Shown here in pieces: positions 26,989 through 33,744 of a stretch of DNA of 64,000 nucleotides. How positions within the stretch are numbered: the stretch's first letter is position 1; each line of letters begins with the position of its first letter. Location: the NCBI RefSeq assembly GCF_014837065.1, contig NZ_JACSPP010000009.1:1-64000 (forward strand), in the 5' to 3' direction. The notes beneath the pieces are model-generated. The model did not search any database, was not told the DNA's origin, and was given only the letters and a program-made list of their open reading frames with translations. This DNA is from Phocaeicola intestinalis. GTDB lineage: Bacteria > Bacteroidota > Bacteroidia > Bacteroidales > Bacteroidaceae. Position numbers and translations under genes: made by a program.

Positions 26989-28797
26989 ATGGAAGAACTG
27001 AAGACCAACGAATACTTGCGGGGAATCGTAATGAACCTGCCAACCAGCCCGGGCATCTACCAATACCTGAATGCAGAGGGAACCATCATCTATGTGGGGA
27101 AGGCAAAGAACCTGAAGCGCCGTGTCTACTCGTATTTTTCGAAAGACCACCACTCGGCAAAAACCCGTATTCTGGTGAGCAGGATAGCCGACATACGCTA
27201 CATCGTGGTAAACACGGAAGAAGATGCGCTCCTGCTCGAAAACAACCTTATCAAGAAATACAAGCCCCGCTACAACGTCTTGCTGAAAGATGACAAAAGC
27301 TATCCTTCCATTTGCGTAAGCAACGAATACTTTCCGCGTGTGTTCAAGACACGGAAGATTGTGCGCGACGGTTCCACCTACTTCGGACCTTATACCCATT
27401 TCCCTTCCATGCAAGCCATGCTCGACCTTATCAAGAAACTGTACCCTCTCCGTACTTGCCACCTGGCTCTCACACCCGAAAACATTCAGGCGGGCAAATT
27501 CAGGGTCTGCCTGGAATATCACATCAAGAATTGCAAAGGTCCCTGCATAGGAGCGCAATCGCACGAAGAATATATGGCAAATATTGCATCCATTAAAGAA
27601 CTGCTAAAGGGAAACACGCAAAAAGTGAGCCAAGGGATGATGCAGGAAATGATGCGGCTTGCCGATGAAATGCGGTTTGAAGAAGCACAGCTCATCAAAG
27701 AGAAATACGAGCTGATTGAGAATTACCGGTCGAAAAGCGAAGTGGTAAGTTCGGTGCTGCACAACATCGATGTCTTTTCCATCGAAGACGACGAGCAATC
27801 CGCCTACATCAACTATCTGCACATCACCAACGGGTGTATCAACCAAGCCTTCACGTTCGAATACAAAAAGCGGCTGGAAGAAACGAAAGAAGAACTGCTG
27901 GAGATGGGCATCGTAGAAATGCGCGAACGCTACAAAAGCCAGTCGAAAGAAATCATCGTGCCGTTTGAGTTAGATTTGGAAATGGAAGACGTAACTTTCA
28001 CCATTCCCCAGCGGGGCGACAAGAAGCATCTGCTGGAGTTGTCCATCCTCAACGTAAAGCAATACAAAGTAGACCGGCTGAAGCAAGCCGAAAAATTGAA
28101 TCCCGAACAACGCAGTGTCCGTCTGCTAAAGGAAATCCAGGAACAACTGCACATGGACAAGATGCCCCTGCACATCGAATGCTTCGACAATTCCAACATC
28201 CAGGGAGCGGATGCCGTAGCGGCTTGCGTGGTATTCAAGAAAGGACGCCCCAGCAAACAGGACTACCGCAAATACATCATCAAGACAGTAGTAGGTCCCG
28301 ATGATTATGCTTCGATGCAAGAAGTGGTACGCCGCCGCTACACACGCATTCTGGAAGAGCAAGGAGAATTGCCCGACCTGATTCTAACCGATGGCGGCAA
28401 AGGACAGATGGAAGTGGTGCGCCAAGTCATCGAAGACGAACTCAGTCTGCATATCCCGATAGCCGGACTTGCCAAAGACAACAAGCACCGCACTTCGGAA
28501 ATTCTCTTCGGCTTTCCACCCAGAAACATCGGGCTCAAGCAGGGGACTCCCCTCTTCCACTTATTGGAAAACATACAGAATGAAGTCCACCGCTTTGCCA
28601 TCACTTTCCACCGCGACAAGCGGAGCAAAAGCCAGATTGCCTCGGCACTGGACGGCATCAAGGGCGTAGGCAAAATGCGTAAGGAAGCGCTGCTGAAACA
28701 TTTCAAGAGCGTGGCACGCATCAAGAAAGCCTCGCTGGAAGAACTCGCCGAAGTGGTAGGGATGAGCGTGGCGCAAACCATCAAAGAGACTTTGTGA
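26989..28797 (+). CDS. uvrC: excinuclease ABC subunit C
   Basis: A 602-residue nucleotide-excision-repair nuclease that makes both incisions with UvrB. The GIY-YIG domain (SPGIYQYL...IIYVGKAKNLKRR, about 16-45) makes the 3' cut. A UVR motif (MRLADEMRFEEAQLIKEKYE, about 220) binds UvrB. The RNase H-like domain (HIECFDNSNIQGADAVAACV and TDGGKGQME) makes the 5' cut. The C-terminal helix-hairpin-helix region is GIKGVGKMRKEALLKHF. Length is typical. Confidence 0.96.
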   Translation: MEELKTNEYLRGIVMNLPTSPGIYQYLNAEGTIIYVGKAKNLKRRVYSYFSKDHHSAKTRILVSRIADIRYIVVNTEEDALLLENNLIKKYKPRYNVLLKDDKSYPSICVSNEYFPRVFKTRKIVRDGSTYFGPYTHFPSMQAMLDLIKKLYPLRTCHLALTPENIQAGKFRVCLEYHIKNCKGPCIGAQSHEEYMANIASIKELLKGNTQKVSQGMMQEMMRLADEMRFEEAQLIKEKYELIENYRSKSEVVSSVLHNIDVFSIEDDEQSAYINYLHITNGCINQAFTFEYKKRLEETKEELLEMGIVEMRERYKSQSKEIIVPFELDLEMEDVTFTIPQRGDKKHLLELSILNVKQYKVDRLKQAEKLNPEQRSVRLLKEIQEQLHMDKMPLHIECFDNSNIQGADAVAACVVFKKGRPSKQDYRKYIIKTVVGPDDYASMQEVVRRRYTRILEEQGELPDLILTDGGKGQMEVVRQVIEDELSLHIPIAGLAKDNKHRTSEILFGFPPRNIGLKQGTPLFHLLENIQNEVHRFAITFHRDKRSKSQIASALDGIKGVGKMRKEALLKHFKSVARIKKASLEELAEVVGMSVAQTIKETL

Positions 28798-28812
28798 AAC
28801 GAGTCTAACAAT

Positions 28813-28851
28813 ACACAGAGCTTTTCGGAAATATTTTCCAAAAGCTCTGTG
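28813..28851. terminator. hairpin between convergent uvrC and DUF1593 genes
   Basis: ACACAGAGCTTTT pairs with AAAAGCTCTGTG, and the inner GGAAA pairs with TTTCC. The first word (ACACAGAGC) resembles family K. No strong T tract follows, so termination is only probable. Confidence 0.6.
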
Positions 28852-28895
28852 CCTGTATACTTTCTACCGTATCTGAAAAATCCGATTGGGCTTCA

Positions 28896-30236
28896 TTATT
28901 CCACATTCAACACAACTCGACGGTATGCCGTCAATGCTGGCATACCATTATCTGTAACTTCCAGAATCAAATGAATACTTTTACCCGAAGCATCTGTCGG
29001 AATTTGTAAGGTACATTGAGCAGAAGAATCTCCATCAAGTAGCATACTCCCTTTATAAGTGCTGGGGGCTTCATAAATTGTCCACTTGTAATGCAATTCA
29101 TTCCCATCTACATCTTTCGATGCAGAAGCATCAAAGCACAAAACATCTCCTGCTTTTACCCTACGGAATACACAATGTAAAGATGCATCCCCATCCAATA
29201 CCGCCAACGGATGATGATTGGCATCCTCAAACTTATCTGTAGAAGTCCACAGCATACGTGCCGCAAAATCATTCCATATCTGCTTCTGCCACTTATTTAT
29301 ACTTCCAACACCTTCGGATGTACTTGCATACACACCATAAGGGTCGTACTGCGTTTCGTCTTTTCCGCTCTTTTCTATAAAATCCATACCCCGTACACCC
29401 ATTGTTTTTTTCTTAGAAAACCGGCCTCCCCAGCCTCCATACTCCAAACTATCCGGAACGTTCAGTCCATTGGCATACACATATAGAAAAGAAGGGCTAT
29501 CACCTTCCGTTGCCCACATCCGGTCGGGATAATATACACCCAAAGGCATACAGCATTGAATATGCTCGTCTGTCCACTCATCAGATGGTGCCCATCCATA
29601 CACTTCCTTATTCCGGATATATACAATCTCTGGAAAATTATGAGCAATCCACGCGCCGGCATCATCTTGCCCTAAGACATCATAAATACGTAGCTTGTTT
29701 ATGAAACGTTCAAGTTCTTTTTCGGTCCGGGTATGTTTTACCTTCCATATAGCTTGTGCTACTGTATTCATTCCACCCCATGCTGCAACCCAAACCGGAC
29801 GTTTGTCTCCAGCCTTATCTACAGCTGAAATTATCAGTTCAGAGCCAGGAGAATCTTTGCCTTCTCCTACTCCATCCATATTCGATTTTGCTTGTCCCCG
29901 TTTAACCAATGACAACAGATAATCTAAATCCGGATATCCTGCTGCATGCTTTTTCAAGCGTGGCAAGACTTCTCCAAACTTCCGAACGACATCTTCCAGT
30001 TTCTCTGTCTTATCCGGATCGTCCATCCATACCTGTGAACTGATCAACCCTTCAATATCGATTACATTCGAGCATACCAACAAATGAAGCATCGATTGGA
30101 TGTCATCAGGGTCAGTGCCCCCTAAATCTGTCGTTACAATCAACCGGCACTTTTCTTCTGGTGACAATGTCTGTGCTGCGCTACACAATACAGACAATAG
30201 CATACAAACCCCAACAAATAAAAACTTCATGTTCAT
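28896..30236 (-). CDS. secreted DUF1593 nucleoside-hydrolase-like protein
   Basis: A 446-residue exported protein from the ATG at 30236. A signal peptide (about 3-20, CSA|AQ) is followed by a nucleoside-hydrolase-like domain whose metal/ribose site is DLGGTDPDD (about 35-43), with WVAAWGGMNTVAQAIW and GQDDAGAWIAHNFPEIVYIR, and a C-terminal DUF1593 Ig-like domain (LHYKWTIYEAPSTYKGSMLL). Related proteins occur in polysaccharide-degrading bacteria; the substrate is unknown. The codons before 30236 are upstream of the likely transcription start (-7 box at 30283-30290). The gene is AT-richer than its neighbours and breaks the run of co-directional housekeeping genes from mnmG to deoC. Confidence 0.82.
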   Translation of the reverse strand: MNMKFLFVGVCMLLSVLCSAAQTLSPEEKCRLIVTTDLGGTDPDDIQSMLHLLVCSNVIDIEGLISSQVWMDDPDKTEKLEDVVRKFGEVLPRLKKHAAGYPDLDYLLSLVKRGQAKSNMDGVGEGKDSPGSELIISAVDKAGDKRPVWVAAWGGMNTVAQAIWKVKHTRTEKELERFINKLRIYDVLGQDDAGAWIAHNFPEIVYIRNKEVYGWAPSDEWTDEHIQCCMPLGVYYPDRMWATEGDSPSFLYVYANGLNVPDSLEYGGWGGRFSKKKTMGVRGMDFIEKSGKDETQYDPYGVYASTSEGVGSINKWQKQIWNDFAARMLWTSTDKFEDANHHPLAVLDGDASLHCVFRRVKAGDVLCFDASASKDVDGNELHYKWTIYEAPSTYKGSMLLDGDSSAQCTLQIPTDASGKSIHLILEVTDNGMPALTAYRRVVLNVE

Positions 30237-30282
30237 AACAAAATCAATTTTCTGTAAACTAAAAAAATAATTACCCCTTCCG

Positions 30283-30313
30283 CAAATATAGAAGTTCTTC
30301 ATGTTTCATACAA
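30283..30313 (-). promoter_or_regulatory. promoter of the DUF1593 gene
   Basis: On the minus strand, a -33 TTG (complement of 30311-30313) and a -7 TATATTTG (complement of 30283-30290) are separated by 20 bases. This settles the start codon at 30236 or 30230. Confidence 0.7.
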
Positions 30314-30344
30314 GTTTCATACCAGAGAATTGAATAAGAATCAT

Positions 30345-30352
30345 TATCTTTG
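30345..30352 (+). promoter_or_regulatory. dtd promoter -7 box
   Basis: TATCTTTG matches TAnnTTTG, 20 bases before the dtd ATG. No clear -33 TTG at the usual distance. Confidence 0.55.
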
Positions 30353-30372
30353 CGAAAAACCTAAAAACCGAT

Positions 30373-30825
30373 ATGAGAGTAGTAATCCAACGTGTAAGCC
30401 ATGCATCGGTCACCATCAACGGGACGTGCAGATCGGCTATTAAGGAAGGCTTCCTCGTCCTGCTTGGCATCGAGGAAGCCGACGGACAAGAAGATGCAGA
30501 CTGGCTATGCAAGAAAATCGTCAACCTGCGTGTATTTGATGACGAGAACGGAGTGATGAACAAATCCATTCTGGAAGCAGGAGGCGATATCATCGTCGTC
30601 AGCCAGTTTACCCTGATGGCTTCTACCAAGAAGGGGAACCGTCCTTCGTACATCCGCGCCGCCAAGCACGAAACCGCCATTCCTCTCTACGAATACTTCT
30701 GCAACGAACTGAGCATCGCCTTAGGCAAGCAGGTAGGTACCGGAGAATTCGGAGCCGACATGAAAGTAGAATTGCTGAACAACGGTCCCGTCACGATATG
30801 TATGGATACGAAGAATAAGGAATAA
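30373..30825 (+). CDS. dtd: D-aminoacyl-tRNA deacylase
   Basis: A 150-residue proofreading enzyme that removes D-amino acids (and glycine) wrongly attached to tRNA. The catalytic motifs SQFTLMA (about 77-83) and GPVTICMDT (about 138-146, the cis-proline loop) are both present. Length is normal. It starts the second half of the housekeeping run, followed by a MazG-like gene and deoC. Confidence 0.95.
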   Translation: MRVVIQRVSHASVTINGTCRSAIKEGFLVLLGIEEADGQEDADWLCKKIVNLRVFDDENGVMNKSILEAGGDIIVVSQFTLMASTKKGNRPSYIRAAKHETAIPLYEYFCNELSIALGKQVGTGEFGADMKVELLNNGPVTICMDTKNKE

Positions 30826-30835
30826 AAAAACAATC

Positions 30836-30935
30836 CAGTTGACAAGGTAACAAGTTGACGAGTTAACAAGGCTCTAAATACCTTGCATAACAATTCAAGA
30901 CCTTGTTCCCTTGTCAACTCGTTAACTTGTCAACT
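30836..30935. repeat. word-array hairpin, family C, copy 2
   Basis: The left arm is CAGTTGACAAGGTAACAAG then TTGACGAGTTAACAAGG; the right arm is CCTTGTTCCCTTGTCAACTC then GTTAACTTGTCAACT. The loop is CTCTAAATACC...CAAG. It lies between dtd and the MazG-like gene and ends 8 bases before the next ATG, so it probably forms in the mRNA around the ribosome-binding region. Confidence 0.83.
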
Positions 30936-30943
30936 AAATAATT

Positions 30944-31273
30944 ATGACAATCGAAGAAGCACAGAAAACAGTCGATAACTGGATAAAGACCTACGGCGTA
31001 CGCTACTTCAGCGAACTGACCAATATGGCGGTACTGACCGAGGAAGTTGGCGAACTGGCACGCATCATGGCACGCACCTATGGCGACCAGTCGTTCAAGG
31101 AAGGCGAGAAACACGACCTGGGCGACGAAATGGCAGACGTACTTTGGGTGCTGCTCTGCCTTGCCAACCAAACGGGCGTGAACCTGACCGAAGCTTTCCG
31201 GAAGAACCTGGAAAAGAAAACGGCACGCGATAAAGAAAGACATCAAAACAACCCAAAATTGAAAACGACATGA
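30944..31273 (+). CDS. MazG-like nucleotide pyrophosphohydrolase
   Basis: A 109-residue all-alpha NTP pyrophosphatase. The Mg-binding EExxE motif is LTEEVGELARIM (Glu33, Glu34, Glu37), and the second pair is DLGDEMADVLW (Glu62, Asp65). Single-domain MazG proteins hydrolyse NTPs or dNTPs to monophosphates and are often described as house-cleaning enzymes. It overlaps deoC by 4 bases (ATGA), which suggests translational coupling and a shared nucleotide-metabolism role. Confidence 0.9.
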   Translation: MTIEEAQKTVDNWIKTYGVRYFSELTNMAVLTEEVGELARIMARTYGDQSFKEGEKHDLGDEMADVLWVLLCLANQTGVNLTEAFRKNLEKKTARDKERHQNNPKLKTT

Positions 31274-32226
31274 GCAAGAACGAAGAATTTGAAAGCGAAC
31301 TCTTCCAAAACTTGGATATGGAAGACAAAGAGCACCTGAACCAACCCAGCAAGTATGACATGGCATTGGGGAAATACAACACGGCATTAAAAGACGAGGA
31401 CATCGCGGCAAAGACCGCCCACATTATCGAGAAATACGCGGCGGAAAACGACACGCCCGAAGTAAAGAAGTTCCTCTTCCATTGCATCGACCTCACCACG
31501 CTGAAATGTACGGACAGCGAAACCAGCGTCATGAAGTTCACCGAACGGGTCAATGCCTTCGATGACGAACACCCCGACCTGAAGAACGTAGCAGCCATCT
31601 GCGTCTACCCCAACATGGCGGAAATCGTGCACGACACGCTGGAAGCCGATGACGTGAAGATAGCCTGCGTGTCGGGAGGTTTTCCTTCCTCGCAGACATT
31701 CACCGAAGTGAAAGTAGCAGAGACCGCCATGGCATTGCATGCCGGAGCCGACGAGATAGACATCGTGATTCCGGTAGGCAAATTCCTCAGCGGCGACTAT
31801 GAAGGCATGTGCGACGAGATTCAGGAACTGAAAGACGTGTGTGGTGAAAAACACCTGAAAGTAATCCTCGAAACGGGCGCATTAGGCTCTGCCGAAAACA
31901 TCAAGAAAGCCTCTATCCTCGCCATGTATTCAGGAGCCGATTTCATCAAGACTTCCACCGGGAAAGAAAAGCCCGCCGCCACTCCCGAAGCAGCTTTCGT
32001 GATGTGCCAGGCAATCAAGGAATACTTCCTGGAGACCGGACGCAAAGTAGGATTCAAGCCTGCCGGAGGCATCAACACGGTACATGATGCGGTGGTATAT
32101 TATACTATCGTAAAAGAACTGTTGGGCAAGGAATGGCTTACCAATGAACTGTTCCGCCTCGGGACCAGCCGTCTTGCCAACCTGCTTCTTTCCGACATCC
32201 TAGGCGAAGACACAAAGTTCTTCTAA
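31270..32226 (+). CDS. deoC: deoxyribose-phosphate aldolase
   Basis: A 318-residue class I aldolase splitting 2-deoxyribose 5-phosphate into glyceraldehyde 3-phosphate and acetaldehyde. The Schiff-base Lys is about 227 (ADFIKTSTGK). LKVILETGALG and VGFKPAGGIN carry other active-site residues. It is longer than the E. coli enzyme because of an N-terminal extension of about 60 residues, as usual in Bacteroides. It overlaps the MazG-like gene. Confidence 0.93.
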   Translation: MSKNEEFESELFQNLDMEDKEHLNQPSKYDMALGKYNTALKDEDIAAKTAHIIEKYAAENDTPEVKKFLFHCIDLTTLKCTDSETSVMKFTERVNAFDDEHPDLKNVAAICVYPNMAEIVHDTLEADDVKIACVSGGFPSSQTFTEVKVAETAMALHAGADEIDIVIPVGKFLSGDYEGMCDEIQELKDVCGEKHLKVILETGALGSAENIKKASILAMYSGADFIKTSTGKEKPAATPEAAFVMCQAIKEYFLETGRKVGFKPAGGINTVHDAVVYYTIVKELLGKEWLTNELFRLGTSRLANLLLSDILGEDTKFF

Positions 32227-32314
32227 GCGGTTATCAGTCTCCCCTCTTCCTTTTCCATATCATGATGTGTTTATTGGAATGTTTGTTTAAGCTACACGTT
32301 AATATGATGAAGAA

Positions 32315-32554
32315 ATGAAAACCGATAAGAAAGATAAAGAACTTGACATAGCCTATTTCTTGTCGTTCTGCATTGAACAGTACAAGAACAAGCATCAAAT
32401 GAGTGGTGAAGAAGTCGCTACCTTGTTTGAACGATATGGCGTATTGCCTTATTTGGAAGACAATTTTGAGGTGCTTCACACGCAAAGTCATCAATGGCTA
32501 ATGGATGAGATAGAAGAACTGATAGACAGACGAAAAAGCGAAGCGAAGAAATGA
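32315..32554 (+). CDS. DUF3791 protein, putative antitoxin component
   Basis: A 79-residue acidic-basic helical protein matching DUF3791 (DIAYFLSFCIEQYKNKHQMS, GEEVATLFERYGVLPYLEDN, FEVLHTQSHQWLMDEIEELI). No catalytic motif. Its stop overlaps the next start by 4 bases (ATGA). DUF3791 genes are regularly found next to DUF3990 genes, so it is best viewed as the immunity or antitoxin partner of the DUF3990 protein, though this is inference. A clear promoter was not seen in the 88 bases upstream. Confidence 0.8.
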   Translation: MKTDKKDKELDIAYFLSFCIEQYKNKHQMSGEEVATLFERYGVLPYLEDNFEVLHTQSHQWLMDEIEELIDRRKSEAKK

Positions 32555-33033
32555 TACTTTATCACGGCAGTATAGAACAGGTGAAGAAGCCTGAAATAAG
32601 AAGAACCAACAGGGCGTTAGACTACGGAAGCGGTTTCTATACGACAACTTCAGAAAGGCAGGCTACGCTTTGGGTAAAACGCAAATTGGGACAAAAAAGC
32701 GGCACAGGTTACGTCAATGTCTATGAACTGGACGAAACATATCGCACACAGTTAGACGTTCTCCATTTTACGTCACCTACAGAGCAGTGGTTAGATTTCG
32801 TAATGGCTAACCGCATGGACAAGGACTTTGAACATCATCATGACATCGTGATAGGTCCTGTGGCCAACGACCGTGTGTATGCCGCTTTTGCCTTATATGA
32901 AGGTGGATTGTTGAACAAAACGGAGCTAATCAATGAGTTGAAGACATACGTGCTTGTTGACCAATGGCTGTTCCATACGGAATGTTCCCTGCATTATCTC
33001 ATATTTAAAGAAGCAAAGGAGGTGAAAGGATGA
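32551..33033 (+). CDS. DUF3990 protein, putative ADP-ribosyltransferase toxin
   Basis: A 160-residue protein of DUF3990, which to my knowledge is grouped with the ADP-ribosyltransferase clan. The pattern fits that fold: an opening LYHGS with His5-Gly6, then DYGSGFYTTTSERQATLWV (24-42), the equivalent of the NAD-binding Tyr segment, DIVIGPVANDRVY (98-110), and a C-terminal DQWLFHTECSLHYLIF (137-152) where Gln138 could hold the catalytic-Glu position. No signal peptide. Flanked by two small overlapping genes. Activity and target are untested inference. Confidence 0.78.
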   Translation: MILYHGSIEQVKKPEIRRTNRALDYGSGFYTTTSERQATLWVKRKLGQKSGTGYVNVYELDETYRTQLDVLHFTSPTEQWLDFVMANRMDKDFEHHHDIVIGPVANDRVYAAFALYEGGLLNKTELINELKTYVLVDQWLFHTECSLHYLIFKEAKEVKG

Positions 33034-33281
33034 ACTTAGAAATTACCAACCAAAATCTGTATTTACTGTTGCCGGGAAAAGTAAGCCGGGTAGCGCAGAT
33101 ATACGCTAATGACCAAAAGATACCACTTCGAACAGCTCTTTACCGGTTTTATAGTTCGGATACTTACAAAAGACTGGCAGAGGAAACTACGAAGCTTTGG
33201 CACTTGGGCCCCGTAGCTCTCTATGCGGAATTCTCAGATGAATTGAAAAGAAAACATGAAATACGAATGATTCCAAAGTAA
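33030..33281 (+). CDS. small third gene of the DUF3791/DUF3990 cassette
   Basis: An 83-residue protein (MNLEITNQNLYLLLPGKVSR, then IYANDQKIPLRTALYRFYSS, TYKRLAEETTKLWHLGPVALYAEF). It overlaps the DUF3990 gene by 4 bases. It resembles the DUF3791-like helical proteins that accompany DUF3990 in other gut bacteria, with a possible DNA- or partner-binding helical N-terminus. I cannot assign a function. It may be a second antitoxin or a repressor. Gene order small-toxin-small with both junctions ATGA argues for a single regulated unit. Confidence 0.72.
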   Translation: MNLEITNQNLYLLLPGKVSRVAQIYANDQKIPLRTALYRFYSSDTYKRLAEETTKLWHLGPVALYAEFSDELKRKHEIRMIPK

Positions 33282-33353
33282 ACAGTAGCTGCATAGGCAA
33301 AGACAACGGCTGTCCTGCCAGTCCCGATGAACCAGTACTGCTGTTTTAACGTG

Positions 33354-33419
33354 CTAGGACTGCAGTCCTTATATACTAGGACTACAGTCCTACCTATCAG
33401 GACTGATGGAAGGACTGAT
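33354..33419. repeat. word-array repeat, family H, copy 2
   Basis: Words TAGGACTGCAGTCCT and TAGGACTACAGTCCT 24 bases apart, followed by diverged CAGGACTGATGGAAGGACTG. After it come TATGCATCCGGCAACGCAG and a TGCATGAAG-type stem, echoing the sequence following copy 1. The whole gap 33282-33744 holds only this element, the family J copy 2 and the GH89 promoter. Confidence 0.78.
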
Positions 33420-33557
33420 ATGCATCCGGCAACGCAGCTGCCTGTATGCACGAAGCCATGCACCTGATGCAGGGGAATAAGCCTGGTTCTTCCCTTTTGC
33501 ATCATCGTATACAATCCAAAAATGAATGGCGGAATATAAATTCCGCAAACATCCCAT

Positions 33558-33635
33558 GTAGGGGCGTATCGCATACGCCCGAATGCGTCAACTAATCCAC
33601 GTGGATGTTTTCGGGCGTATGCGATACGCCCCTAC
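33558..33635. repeat. word-array hairpin, family J, copy 2
   Basis: A 78-base inverted repeat from GTAGGGGCGTATCGCATACG to CGTATGCGATACGCCCCTAC, almost identical to 2391-2469. The bases to its left (CCGCAAACATCCCAT) also match those beside copy 1 (CCGTAAACATCCCAT), so the element may extend about 15 bases further. Confidence 0.85.
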
Positions 33636-33687
33636 AGTTTATTGGGAAAATACGGTATCCATATTGCGAAAAGCCCCATGCGGCTTC

Positions 33688-33718
33688 TTTGTTCATTCGT
33701 TCATTTTTATTACATTTG
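33688..33718 (+). promoter_or_regulatory. GH89 operon promoter
   Basis: A -33 TTTG at 33688-33691, a 19-base spacer and a -7 TACATTTG at 33711-33718, an excellent Bacteroides consensus. The start codon is at 33745. Confidence 0.8.
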
Positions 33719-33744
33719 CAAAAACCTATAAACAATGTAATAAT

